Source of the DNA: an uncultured Pseudomonadota bacterium
GTDB taxonomy: Bacteria > Myxococcota_A > UBA796 > SXON01
Reading direction: 5' to 3'
DNA length: 32,992 bases
Assembly (NCBI GenBank): GCA_903959175.1
Contig: CAJBVW010000190.1
Location: forward strand, 1 to 32,992
Part shown: positions 8,121 to 17,160 of the stretch, one piece after another
How positions within the stretch are numbered: the first letter of the stretch is position 1
How the letters are laid out: each line of letters begins with the position of its first letter
Notes under the pieces: generated by a model
What the model saw: only the letters and a program-made list of their open reading frames with translations
Database searches by the model: none
Told to the model about the DNA's origin: nothing
Made by a program: the position numbers and the translations under genes

Positions 8121-10064
8121 ATGCAGACCGACACGCCCCCCGTCCACTCCGCCTCGCCGGCGCCGACCACCCCGTTCGCGCGCTGGATGCGGCACGGCTC
8201 GGAGGGCGAGCACAGCGACGAGACCTGGCCCTGGTACAAGGTCCTCTGGCTCACGGGCGTCGACTACTTCTCGACCCTCGGCTACCAGCCCGGCATTGCG
8301 CTCCTGGCGGCGGGAGCGATCGCGCCGCTCGCGACGAGCGTCCTCGTCCTCGTGACCCTCTTCGGCGCGGTGCCGATGTACCGCGAGGTCGCCCGGCGCT
8401 CCTACCAGGGCCAGGGCTCGATCTCGATGCTCGAGCGCCTCCTCCCGGGCTGGCCCGGCAAGCTGTTCATCCTCGGCCTCATCGGCTTCGCGCTCACCGC
8501 GTTCATCGTGACGATGACGCTGTCCGCGGCGGACGCCGCCCTCCACGTCACCGAGAACCCCTTCCTCTCCCAGTGGCTCGGCAACGCCCAGGTGCCGATC
8601 ACCATCGGGCTCCTCGTCGTGCTCGGCATCGTGTTCCTGCGCGGCTTCCGCGAGGCCATCGGCGTCGCCGCCTGGATCGCGGTGCCGTACCTCGTGCTGA
8701 ACCTCGTGATCATCGGCCGCGGCGCCTACGAGGTCTCCCTCCACCCCGAGCTGCTCGCGAACTGGCGCGCCGCCCTCGCGATCAAGGGCGATCCCGTCAC
8801 GCTCTTCGCGATGGCGCTCCTCACCTTCCCCAAGCTCGCGCTCGGCCTCTCGGGCTTCGAGACCGGCGTGACGGTCATGCCCCTCGTGCGCGGCAGCCCG
8901 ACCGACGCGACGAACGGCGCCCCGCCCATCGGCCGCATCCGCGCGACCGAGAAGCTGCTCTTCACCGCCGCCGTGATCATGAGCTTCATGCTCATCGGTT
9001 CGAGCTTCGTCACGACGCTCCTCATCCCCACGGAGGCCTGGCACGAAGGCGGCGAGGCCGCCGGCCGCGCCCTCGCCTGGACCGCCCACCACTACCTGGG
9101 CGCCGGGTTCGGCACCGCCTACGACGTGTCGACGATCCTGATCCTCTGGTTCGCCGGCGCCTCGGCGATGGCCGCGCTCTTGAGCATCATCCCGCGCTAC
9201 CTGCCGCGCTTCGGCATGGCCCCTCAGTGGACCGGCTACGTCCGCCCGTTGATCCTCAACATCACCGCGATCAACATCGGCGTCACCCTCTACTTCGGCG
9301 CCGAGGTCGAGACCCAGGCCGGCGCCTACGCGACCGGCGTGCTCGCCCTGTTCCTCTCGGCCGCCATCGCCGTGACCCTGGCGGTGCGCGCCGAGGCCCG
9401 GGCCGAGCGCAAGGCCCCGTGGCGCGCGGTCCCCTTCGCCGCCATCACCTTCGTGTTCGCCTTCGCCTTCGCCGACAACATCTACGAGCGGCCGGACGGC
9501 ATCATCATCGCCTCGGTCTTCATCCTGTCCATCCTCGTCCTCGGCGCCCTCTCCCGCTACTGGCGCGCCACCGAGTTCCGCGTCGAACGCCTCGAGTTCG
9601 TCAACCCCGAGTCCGCCAAGCTGTGGGAGGAGATGCGCCCGCGCAAGGTGCACTTCGTCACCGTCAAGCACACGGACGTGTCGTACTCCAAGGTCAAGGC
9701 GCGCATCAAGAAGCACTACGCCGTCCAGGGCTCCATGGCCTTCCTGCACGTCGAGCTCGCGACGGATCGCAGCGACTTCGACAGCGCCCTTTCCCTGCGC
9801 GTGCAGCGCCTCGGCGACGACTACCGCATCACCGTGCACAACGCCGTGGCCGTCGCCAACACCGTCGCCTTCATCAGCGAGAAGCTCGACCCGTTGAGCA
9901 TCTTCCTCGGGCTCACCCGCGAGAACCCGATGACGCAGGCCTTCCGCTACCTGATCTGGGGCGAGGGCGAGACCGGCATCCTCGTCTACCAGATCCTCCT
10001 CAAGTACTGGGCCAGGACGCCCGAAGACGACGTACGACCCAATATCTTCCTGATGAGCGACTGA
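8121..10064 (+). CDS. APC-superfamily (amino acid/polyamine-type) permease with cytoplasmic C-terminal domain
   Basis: Multispan hydrophobic protein: [35 protein letters not shown]-like TM segments, [14 protein letters not shown]; about 170 aa soluble C-terminus. Start placed at ATG 8121 (MQTDTPP). Confidence 0.88.
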   Translation: MQTDTPPVHSASPAPTTPFARWMRHGSEGEHSDETWPWYKVLWLTGVDYFSTLGYQPGIALLAAGAIAPLATSVLVLVTLFGAVPMYREVARRSYQGQGSISMLERLLPGWPGKLFILGLIGFALTAFIVTMTLSAADAALHVTENPFLSQWLGNAQVPITIGLLVVLGIVFLRGFREAIGVAAWIAVPYLVLNLVIIGRGAYEVSLHPELLANWRAALAIKGDPVTLFAMALLTFPKLALGLSGFETGVTVMPLVRGSPTDATNGAPPIGRIRATEKLLFTAAVIMSFMLIGSSFVTTLLIPTEAWHEGGEAAGRALAWTAHHYLGAGFGTAYDVSTILILWFAGASAMAALLSIIPRYLPRFGMAPQWTGYVRPLILNITAINIGVTLYFGAEVETQAGAYATGVLALFLSAAIAVTLAVRAEARAERKAPWRAVPFAAITFVFAFAFADNIYERPDGIIIASVFILSILVLGALSRYWRATEFRVERLEFVNPESAKLWEEMRPRKVHFVTVKHTDVSYSKVKARIKKHYAVQGSMAFLHVELATDRSDFDSALSLRVQRLGDDYRITVHNAVAVANTVAFISEKLDPLSIFLGLTRENPMTQAFRYLIWGEGETGILVYQILLKYWARTPEDDVRPNIFLMSD

Positions 10065-10083
10065 TCCCGGTGACGACGAAGGC

Positions 10084-10461
10084 TCAGCCCCCGCGCAGCG
10101 CCCGGCCCCTCGCCCGCAGGTCTGCGAACACGCGCGTCTCGATCGCGGCGAGCTCGGTCACCGAGTACCCGAGGCGCGACGCGAGGAGCCCGATGACGCG
10201 GGCCTCCTCGACGCCGTAGCGGCCGTCCGAGACCGCCACGGTCAGCGCCGTCGTGAGGAACAGCTCCGCCTGGGGCCACAGCTCGTGGAACGGCGCGGGC
10301 TCGGCGTCCGCGGGGACCAGCCGGTCGAACATCCCCGCCAGCAACGCCATCTCCACGTCGGGGAAGCCGCTCGCGCCCGCCACCTCGTCGAGCGCGCGAC
10401 GGAAGGCGACGAGGACCTCCGGGCGCATGCGCGCGTCCTCGATGCGCTCGAGCAGCCGCAT
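10084..10461 (-). CDS. TerB-like small helical protein
   Basis: MRLLERIEDARMRPEVLVAFRRAL...FLTTALTVAVSDGRYGVEEARVIGLLASRLGYSVTELAAIETRVF; start overlaps the stop of the upstream gene (TGATG). Confidence 0.7.
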   Translation of the reverse strand: MRLLERIEDARMRPEVLVAFRRALDEVAGASGFPDVEMALLAGMFDRLVPADAEPAPFHELWPQAELFLTTALTVAVSDGRYGVEEARVIGLLASRLGYSVTELAAIETRVFADLRARGRALRGG

Positions 10462-11915
10462 CAGAAGCCCATCTCTTCGGGGCGGCGGTAGCGCCACGCC
10501 TTCTGGAGGAGGCGCAGCTCGTAGGGGGCGCGGAACCAGCCGTTCCGCCAGCGCAGCTCGGAGAGCACGCGCAGGGCGCGGCGCTGCCAGGGGTGCAGGC
10601 CGAGGTCACTGACCGTCGGGTAGCGGGCGTGCAGCACGGTCTCGAAATCATACACCGTGTCGACGAGCGCCCCGGTGATCCAGGGCGTGCGCGGGTTGCG
10701 ACGGCGGTCGTAGCCGGACCACTCGGGGGAGAGCCACGCGTCCAGCGTGTCCGGCAGGGAGAACCCCTGCTTCTTCGCCTCGTCGTACATGCCCGGCAGC
10801 GGGACCGGCGTGTAGAGGTAGAGGATGATCTCGCAGTCGGGGTTGTCGCGCTTGAGGTCCTTCACGAGCGCGAGCGAGCGCTCCACGTCGCGCTCGGGGT
10901 CCCCCGGGTTGGCGAGGACGAAGGAGAACTCGGGGCGGATGCCGTGGCGCCGCGCCAGGCGGTTCAGGGCGCGCGTGTCCGCGACGGTGAGCCCGCCCTT
11001 GTCCATGCCGTCGATCGCGTCCTGGTCGCCGCTCTCCGCGCCGAAGAACACCATCCGCAGGCCCGACCGCGCCATCGCCTCCCACGTCGCGCCGCAGAAG
11101 CCGAGCATCGTGTCGATGCGGCCCTCGCCCCACCACGACACGCCCAGCGGCGCGATGCCCCGGCTCACCTCGGCGACGCGCTTCTCCCACGCGAAGAAGT
11201 TGTTGTCGTGGAACTCGATCGCGTCCGCCCGGTGCTCGGTGGCGAGGCGCCGGACGATGCGCACGACGTGGTCGGCCGGGTCGGGGATCCACTTCCCCTC
11301 GAACATGTTGACGACCGCGCAGAAGTTGCAGAAGTACGGGCACCCCGCGCTGGCGTGGTGGTTGAAGGTGCGCTTGCCGAGGAAGGTCCGCGCGGCGTAG
11401 CGCTCCATGTCGAGCCGCTCGTACGGCGGGTCGGGGAAGTCCGAGGGGCGCACGGTCGGGCGCGCGGGGCCCTTCACGAGCGCGCCGTCTCGCCACACGG
11501 CGACGCCGGGGACCGCCGCGACGTCCGCCCCGGAGCCCAGCGCGTCGAGCAGCTCGGGGAGCGTGCGTTCGCCCTGGCCGATGACGACGATGTCCACGCC
11601 GGAGTCCCGCGCGGCGGCGTCCGGGTAGACGGTCGCGAAGTACCCGCCCCACACGACGGTGAGGCCCGGGTAGCGCGCCTTGAGGCGGCGGCACAGCGGC
11701 GTCGCGACGCCGAGCTGTGGGCCGGGCATCACCGTCACCAGCAGCACGGCGCCAGGGGCCGCGCAGAGGGCGAACAGGCGCGCCTCCGCGTCGGGCTCGA
11801 CGTTGCCGTCCACGAGGTCCCACGGCTGCGACAGCACGCGCGCAATCATCAGGAGCGAGAGCGGCAGCCGCCGATGCGCCTTCTGGGCGCGGGGGTTGAA
11901 GAGCACCACGTTCAT
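10461..11915 (-). CDS. Cobalamin-domain radical SAM protein (BchE/B12-binding type)
   Basis: Start MNVVLFNPRAQKAHRRLPLSLLMIA (ATG 11915); B12-domain-like fold VVWGGYFATVYPDAAARDSGVDIVVIGQGERTLPELL; radical SAM CPYFCNFCAVVNMFEGKW. Upstream part of the 714-aa track ORF is out-of-frame readthrough over the methyltransferase gene. Confidence 0.9.
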   Translation of the reverse strand: MNVVLFNPRAQKAHRRLPLSLLMIARVLSQPWDLVDGNVEPDAEARLFALCAAPGAVLLVTVMPGPQLGVATPLCRRLKARYPGLTVVWGGYFATVYPDAAARDSGVDIVVIGQGERTLPELLDALGSGADVAAVPGVAVWRDGALVKGPARPTVRPSDFPDPPYERLDMERYAARTFLGKRTFNHHASAGCPYFCNFCAVVNMFEGKWIPDPADHVVRIVRRLATEHRADAIEFHDNNFFAWEKRVAEVSRGIAPLGVSWWGEGRIDTMLGFCGATWEAMARSGLRMVFFGAESGDQDAIDGMDKGGLTVADTRALNRLARRHGIRPEFSFVLANPGDPERDVERSLALVKDLKRDNPDCEIILYLYTPVPLPGMYDEAKKQGFSLPDTLDAWLSPEWSGYDRRRNPRTPWITGALVDTVYDFETVLHARYPTVSDLGLHPWQRRALRVLSELRWRNGWFRAPYELRLLQKAWRYRRPEEMGF

Positions 11916-12685
11916 CGAGACGGATCCCGATCCGAGCGGCGCAGCACCACGACGGAGTGGTCCCCCGCGTCGCGGAGGCCGGGCCACCCGGCGACGTACG
12001 GCTCGACCCGCGTGCGCCACCCCGGGCGCCCGCCGAGGTCGGGCGGCGGCACCAGCGCGCCGAGGGCCTCGCGATGCACGAGGTCGAACGCCGGGAGCGC
12101 CGCGATGAGCTGCCGGGCGGAGAGGTAGGTGAGCGGCACGGGCACCCCCTCCACGTCCACCGTGGCGACGTGGCGGCGGGGCCGGTGCCCGCGGGAGAGG
12201 AGGGTCAGATCCTCGGCGGGGCACCATCGGTTGATCACGACGAGGATCGCGTGGGCCCCGGGGCGCAGCAGCCGCGTCAACCCGCGGGCGAACCCGCCGA
12301 GCTCCGGCAGGCAGTTCAGCGCCCCGAAGTTCGACAGCGCCCCGTCGAACGGCCCCTCGGAAAATAAAGGGTCGAGCGCGGAGAGATCCGCGCAACGCGC
12401 GTCCGCCGCGCGGGCCCGCGCTTCGACAATCATCCCTTGCGACGAATCGACGGCGAGCACGCGGTAGCCGAGGGCTTCGAGCACCGCCGCGTCGAGCCCG
12501 GGACCGCATCCGAGGTCGAGGACGCGCCCCGACTTCGGAAGGTACTCGCTGCACAAGGCGAGGACCCGGGCCCGGAGCGATCGGGCCAGGGGATCGGCTC
12601 CCCACGTCGCGACGTAGGTGACCGCATGGCGGTCAAAGGCATGCAAAGTCTCCGACGGGACGGGCATCGTGGCGAAACCTTTCAT
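11912..12685 (-). CDS. Class I SAM-dependent methyltransferase
   Basis: LPKSGRVLDLGCGPGLDAAVLEALGYRVLAVDSSQGM motif I/II; start at MKGFATMPVPSE (12685) or MPVPSE (12667); ATGA overlap with the radical SAM gene. Confidence 0.87.
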   Translation of the reverse strand: MKGFATMPVPSETLHAFDRHAVTYVATWGADPLARSLRARVLALCSEYLPKSGRVLDLGCGPGLDAAVLEALGYRVLAVDSSQGMIVEARARAADARCADLSALDPLFSEGPFDGALSNFGALNCLPELGGFARGLTRLLRPGAHAILVVINRWCPAEDLTLLSRGHRPRRHVATVDVEGVPVPLTYLSARQLIAALPAFDLVHREALGALVPPPDLGGRPGWRTRVEPYVAGWPGLRDAGDHSVVVLRRSDRDPSR

Positions 12686-12714
12686 TGACACTATTGGACC
12701 GGCCTCCATACCAT
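12685..12714 (+). promoter_or_regulatory. Putative sigma70-like promoter for the 12741 Ig-repeat gene
   Basis: Perfect -35 TTGACA (12685-12690), 18 nt spacer, -10-like TACCAT (12709-12714), ATG 27 bp downstream. Confidence 0.5.
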
Positions 12715-12740
12715 AGCGCCCCTTCGTACCGGAGCCCCAC

Positions 12741-15700
12741 ATGTCGTCGATGCTGCGCACCACCCGCCTCCTCACCCGCCTCGCGATCGGCGGTCTCGTG
12801 ATGGGAACCGCGGCCCTCGTGCCCGAGATCGCGTGGGCCCAGGCAGCGCCGGTGTTCGACGCCACCGGCCTCATCGAGCTCGTGGCGCCCACGGGCGTCC
12901 TCGGGGACGGCGCCACCGCCACCGACCTCTACATCCTCGCCCCCTCGCCCGCCGGCACGGCGATCACCGGCCTCAAGGGCAAGCCCACGGCGACCACCGG
13001 CACCACGACGGACCTCGTCGAGGTCGGCGGCGGCGTCTACCGCTTCGGCTACACCCCCGCGAAGACCGACGTCGTCACCACCGTGACCGTCTCCTTCAAG
13101 ACGAAGCTCCCCACGAAGGAGGCGATCGCGCGCGCCTGGTCCTTCCCGGTCGCGCCCCCGCGCAGCCAGAAGCTGTCCGTCGCGACCAACCCGCAGCAGC
13201 TCGTCCTGTCCCAGGACCTCACGGCCTCCGTCGCGATCAACCTCGCCGGCGGCGACCGCCAGAACCTCACCGGCGTCGACCTCGCCGTCCGCCCCTCCGC
13301 GGGCTCGGTCGACAACCTCATCTCCCTCGGCGGCGGCCAGTTCAGCGCGCTCTACACCGCGCCGACGGTCAAGTACCCCCACCTCGCCCTCATCACCGTG
13401 GTGGATCGCCGCGACCCCTCGAACGCCTACGCCGCGCTCGCGGTGCCGCTCGTCGGCAAGGCCGAGTACCCCGTGACCGTGGCTCCCGGCGCCCGCGTCA
13501 TCCTCAAGGTCGGCGGCCGCGAGTTCGGCCCGATCGCAGCGGACGCGATGGGCCGCGCCACCGTCCCCATCATCGTGCCCCCCGGCGCGTCGAACGCCAC
13601 CCGCGTCCAGATCACGCCCGACGGCAAGGTGACGGAGGAGCCCCTCGATCTGAAGATCCCCGAGGCCCGTCGCATCGCGATGTTCCCCGCGGCGGCCGCC
13701 ATCCCCTCCGACGGCCGCCTCCAGGTGCCCGTCCGCGCCATGGTCGTCACGGCGGACGGCAAGCCCGACACCACCGCCCAGGTCGTCTTCTCGACCACCG
13801 CCGGCGTCGTGAGCCCGGCCCGCCACGAGGGCGGCGGCATCTACGTCGCCACCTACACCCCGCCCTTCGCCAACAGCGCGGCGCAGGCGACGGTCGCGGT
13901 CAACCTCGCGGACAAGCCCTCGCTCCAGGCGGACTCGATCCTCCTGAACCTCGTCCCCACCCGGCCGACCAGCGTGACGCTCACCTCCGAGCCCGCCAGC
14001 CTCCCCGCCGGCGCGGACGGCTTCAAGGTCTTCGCCAAGGTCAGCGGCCCCGACGGCGCCGGCCTCGGCGCCCGCACGCTCAACTTCACGGCCAACGGCG
14101 CGCGCCTCAAGGGCGACGTGAAGGACCTCCGCAACGGCGACTACCAGGCCCTCTTCGCCACCACCGGCGCCGGCCCCGTCGAGCTCGCCGCCACGGTCTC
14201 CTCCGCCAAGACCGGCAACCCGCTCGCCCGCGTCCTCCTGCTCCCGGCCCGCGAGCGCCTCCCCGGTGACGGCCTCTCCAGCGCCATGCTCACCGTCGCG
14301 ACGGTGGACGAGTTCGGCTACCCGGTCCCCAACCAGGAAGTCAGCATCAAGGTCATCCAGGGGGACGGCCTCCTCCCCGCCACCGCGACCACCAACGCGG
14401 ACGGCATCGCCCAGATCTTCTACACGGCCGGCCGCCGCAACGGCGTCGTGTCCATCAACGCGACCGTGGGGGACCTCGCCGCCTCCGCCACCCTCGTGCA
14501 GGCCCCGCCCACCCTCGTCGTCCCCGACCTCCCCGTCTCCGGCTCCAAGGCCGTCGCGGCGCTCGCGGGCGAGTGGCAGGGCAGCCTCGCCAACCTCCGC
14601 CTCGAGCGGGAAGGCATGGCCGGCTCCGTCCTCGCGGTCTCCGGCATCACGGCCCCCGCGGCCACGGCCGGCGCGCCCGCCAAGCTCGGGATGCTCTCCG
14701 ACCCCGCCACCGTCAGCGCGGGCGGCACCGTCATCCTCAAGGTCTCCGTGCTCGACGCCAACGGGCGCGGCATCGGCGGCCAGCAGCTCGACTTCCTGAC
14801 CTCCGCTGGCACCGTCGGCGCCGTGTCCGACCTCGGCGGCGGCGCCTACCAGACCACGCTGAACGTCCCCGCCGGCACCTCCGGCGAGGTCAAGATCTCC
14901 GCCGCCACCCGCGACGGCTCCGTCTCCACCTTCATGCGCGTGCCCGTCGGCGGCGCCGAGGCCGCGTGGGGCGGCAACCCCTTCGCGCCCACCGCGGTCG
15001 ACCCCTACGCGACCACGACGTCCGCGACCACCACCCCGGCCACCACCACCCCGGCCACCACCGGCACGGTCGCCCCGGTCCTCGGCACGCCGCCCGCCAC
15101 CACCGGCGCCGGCACGACCACCACCACCGTCGTCCGCAAGGCCCCCGCGGCCCCCGGCGATCGCCCCTGGCTCCGCGTGCGCGCCGGCTACAGCTACACC
15201 GGCTACGGCTACGAGCAGCTCGTCCTGACGCGCTCCACCGTGCTGTTCCCCTCGCCCATCGCGCTCGGAGCGGGCGCCCAGGGCTTCCAGGTGGCCGGCC
15301 GCGTGTGGGTGCCGGGCCTCCCCTACCTCGGCGCCAACGTCGAGGTCGACGCCGGCCGCTACACGCTCGACCCCGCGCCCCTCTGCCAGGAGCTCGGCCG
15401 CCCCTGCGCCAACGCGGAGCCCGTCGGCGACTGGCTGGTGGACGCCAAGATCCTCGCCGCCGGCCGCTACCCGTTCGACGTGGGCGGCTCCCAGTTCTGG
15501 GTCGGCGCGCAGGCCGGCTGGTCGCAGAGCGACGTGCAGGCCTACAAGGTCGTCGACAACGCGATCGAGCTCGACCAGCTCGCGATCAGCTCGCTCGCGA
15601 TCGGCCCCGAGGTCGGCGTGGAGGTCGGCAAGAACCTCTTCTTCCACGCCTACTTCCTCGAGCACCTCGCCGGCTTCACCACCCCGTTCAACACCGAGTT

Positions 15701-15875
15701 CGGCGTGGACGGCGGCTACGCCTTCGGTGACGGCACGGGCCTCGCGCCCTTCGTCTCCGCCGCGTACGACTTCGGCGCCCGCAAGGTCGCGGTCGAGAAC
15801 TCCGGCGGTGACTCGGTCGGCGAGATCTCGGACTCGCAGCACGCCGTCACGATCTCGGTCGGCATCCAGAACTAG
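12741..15875 (+). CDS. Large surface protein: multiple Ig-like/invasin-type repeats, Thr-rich linker, C-terminal outer-membrane beta-barrel-like domain
   Basis: Signal peptide ...PEIAWAQAAP; repeated units ending [E/V/L]GGG-[VIQA]-[YF]-xxx-YT/P (VGGGVYRFGYTP, LGGGQFSALYTAP, EGGGIYVATYTPP, LGGGAYQTTLNVP); C-terminus GYSYTGYGYEQLVLTR...GVEVGKNLFFHAYFLEHLAG...ITVSVGIQN-like alternation. Confidence 0.9.
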   Translation: MSSMLRTTRLLTRLAIGGLVMGTAALVPEIAWAQAAPVFDATGLIELVAPTGVLGDGATATDLYILAPSPAGTAITGLKGKPTATTGTTTDLVEVGGGVYRFGYTPAKTDVVTTVTVSFKTKLPTKEAIARAWSFPVAPPRSQKLSVATNPQQLVLSQDLTASVAINLAGGDRQNLTGVDLAVRPSAGSVDNLISLGGGQFSALYTAPTVKYPHLALITVVDRRDPSNAYAALAVPLVGKAEYPVTVAPGARVILKVGGREFGPIAADAMGRATVPIIVPPGASNATRVQITPDGKVTEEPLDLKIPEARRIAMFPAAAAIPSDGRLQVPVRAMVVTADGKPDTTAQVVFSTTAGVVSPARHEGGGIYVATYTPPFANSAAQATVAVNLADKPSLQADSILLNLVPTRPTSVTLTSEPASLPAGADGFKVFAKVSGPDGAGLGARTLNFTANGARLKGDVKDLRNGDYQALFATTGAGPVELAATVSSAKTGNPLARVLLLPARERLPGDGLSSAMLTVATVDEFGYPVPNQEVSIKVIQGDGLLPATATTNADGIAQIFYTAGRRNGVVSINATVGDLAASATLVQAPPTLVVPDLPVSGSKAVAALAGEWQGSLANLRLEREGMAGSVLAVSGITAPAATAGAPAKLGMLSDPATVSAGGTVILKVSVLDANGRGIGGQQLDFLTSAGTVGAVSDLGGGAYQTTLNVPAGTSGEVKISAATRDGSVSTFMRVPVGGAEAAWGGNPFAPTAVDPYATTTSATTTPATTTPATTGTVAPVLGTPPATTGAGTTTTTVVRKAPAAPGDRPWLRVRAGYSYTGYGYEQLVLTRSTVLFPSPIALGAGAQGFQVAGRVWVPGLPYLGANVEVDAGRYTLDPAPLCQELGRPCANAEPVGDWLVDAKILAAGRYPFDVGGSQFWVGAQAGWSQSDVQAYKVVDNAIELDQLAISSLAIGPEVGVEVGKNLFFHAYFLEHLAGFTTPFNTEFGVDGGYAFGDGTGLAPFVSAAYDFGARKVAVENSGGDSVGEISDSQHAVTISVGIQN
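15027..15064 (+). repeat. Tandem 15-bp repeat (ACCACCACCCCGGCC) encoding TTTPA linker
   Basis: Two full copies plus partial third copy read directly. Confidence 0.85.
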
Positions 15876-15892
15876 TCGGTCGAGGCCACGAT

Positions 15893-16000
15893 CCGGGCGC
15901 GCCCGGGCGAGGACGCCCGGTCGGGACCTTCCGGGCTCGCCCTTAGGGCTCGGTCGTCCCGTCGCGGACGCCGGGACGGACCGGCCGCGCGGACGCGGCC
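15893..16000 (+). terminator. Cluster of strong hairpins between convergent genes; possible bidirectional terminator or structured 3' UTR
   Basis: CCGGGCG-AGGA-CGCCCGG (15903-15920), GGTCGTCCCG-N10-CGGGACGGACC (15952-15982, one bulge), GGCCGCG-CGGA-CGCGGCC (15983-16000); palindrome CCGGGCGCGCCCGG (15893-15906). No U-run. Confidence 0.55.
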
Positions 16001-16053
16001 GCCCTTCAGGCCCCTCGCGCGGCGTGCCCCGCCGCCCTCCCGCCCGAGCGCCC

Positions 16054-16797
16054 CTACGGCGCCTGGCCCGCGGTCGTCGAACCCGCCGGCGGCAACGCGG
16101 TTGTCTGGACGGTGCGCGCCGAGCGCAACCAGTGGCCGCGCCACGCCCCGTCGGGGCCGTGCACGAGGAAGCCGTCGTACCACTCGACGACGGCGTAGTC
16201 CCCGGGCACCAGATCGAGCTCCACCCAGTCGCGGCCGGGGCCGCGGGGCGTCACCGTCGCGGTCTGCACGCGCTCGGCGGCGAACGTCCAGTGCTCGGCG
16301 CCGGAGCGCGTCATCGCGTAGGCGCAGCCGTCTTTGTCGAGGGTGTAGACGCGCCAGTCGACCGTGTGGTTGTCCAGCAGGCGCACGCGGCCCGGCGGCA
16401 CCGCCACCGGCTCGCCCGCGGTGGCGTCCATGCACCAACGCTGCTCGTCCTTCGTCGCGCGGTGCACGATCGGCGCCTGGGGCAAGAGGTCGAGCTTGCC
16501 GTCCTCGGCGAGCCAGAGGCCCCCGCCCGTCGGGATGCCCGCGAGATCGACCACGCCGACGTCGTGCTCACCGACGCCGTCCGCGTCGACGAGCCAGGTG
16601 CGGTCGAGGTGATCGGGGTGGGTCACCGCGAAGCTGCGCGTGCCCTTCTCACACTGGACGCGGAAGCGGCCGTCCGCCCCCGTCACGGCCTCGCAGCCGG
16701 GCGACGTCAACACGGCGCCGGGCACGGGGCCCCCGTCCTTCGTGCGGACCTCGCCGACGAGGGTCGGCTGACAGGCGGCGAGCAGCAGGAGCAGCAG
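16054..16797 (-). CDS. Lipoprotein with carboxypeptidase-regulatory-like N-terminal domain; probable CTG start
   Basis: In-frame upstream of the track GTG (16725): (A)LLLLLLAACQPTLVGEVRTKDGGPVPGAVLTSPGCEAVTGADGRFRVQC. Lipobox LAAC sits directly after the upstream gene's TAG; only CTG codons available as start. Confidence 0.65.
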   Translation of the reverse strand: MLLLLLAACQPTLVGEVRTKDGGPVPGAVLTSPGCEAVTGADGRFRVQCEKGTRSFAVTHPDHLDRTWLVDADGVGEHDVGVVDLAGIPTGGGLWLAEDGKLDLLPQAPIVHRATKDEQRWCMDATAGEPVAVPPGRVRLLDNHTVDWRVYTLDKDGCAYAMTRSGAEHWTFAAERVQTATVTPRGPGRDWVELDLVPGDYAVVEWYDGFLVHGPDGAWRGHWLRSARTVQTTALPPAGSTTAGQAP

Positions 16798-16800
16798 CGC

Positions 16801-17031
16801 CTACTCCAGGACCTGGACGTGGTCGATCTTGCCGCCGGGCACGATGAGCGTGACGGGCTTGCCCTCGAGGGGGCGGCCGCGCTCGTCGAGGAAGCGGTCG
16901 ACCTTGATGTTGGCGCCCAGCGGCGAGGCCTCGCCGAGGGTACCCTCGAGGATGAAGGCCGTGGGGGGGACGTGCTCGCCCTCGCCCTGGAGCGTGAAGA
17001 GGGGCTGGCGCAGGAAAATACGGACGCGCAT
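16801..17031 (-). CDS. Small hypothetical protein (76 aa)
   Basis: MRVRIFLRQPLFTLQGEGEHVPPTAFILEGTLGEASPLGANIKVDRFLDERGRPLEGKPVTLIVPGGKIDHVQVLE; short real CDS at the end of a 648-aa readthrough ORF. Confidence 0.65.
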   Translation of the reverse strand: MRVRIFLRQPLFTLQGEGEHVPPTAFILEGTLGEASPLGANIKVDRFLDERGRPLEGKPVTLIVPGGKIDHVQVLE

Positions 17032-17160
17032 CGGCGACTCCGGGAAGCCCTGCCCATAACCCCTCGGGCCCCCGAGATCCCCAACCTCTCCGTCAGAGCC
17101 CGCGTGGCGACCTCCCGCGCGGGCCGGGAGCCGAATAGGAGGGGCGCCGGAGAGCCGACG

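Noticed and set aside
7782-9839. 685-aa minus-strand ORF
   Set aside because: Antisense to the APC permease; low-complexity G/E/D/R/H composition with no motifs.
10461-12605. 714-aa version of the radical SAM ORF
   Set aside because: The first ~230 aa are an Arg/Pro-rich shadow of the methyltransferase gene; natural start is MNVVLFNPRAQ at 11915.
12633-15842. 1069-aa minus-strand ORF antisense to the Ig-repeat gene
   Set aside because: Composition (G/R/D/E/A/V-rich, no domain motifs) is typical of a high-GC3 shadow frame; the opposite strand has a clear signal peptide and Ig-like repeats.
15727-17160. N-terminal extension of the cyclophilin ORF (717 aa in track)
   Set aside because: The region upstream of ATG 17161 overlaps the Ig-protein 3' end, the hairpin cluster and two minus-strand genes, with non-protein-like composition.
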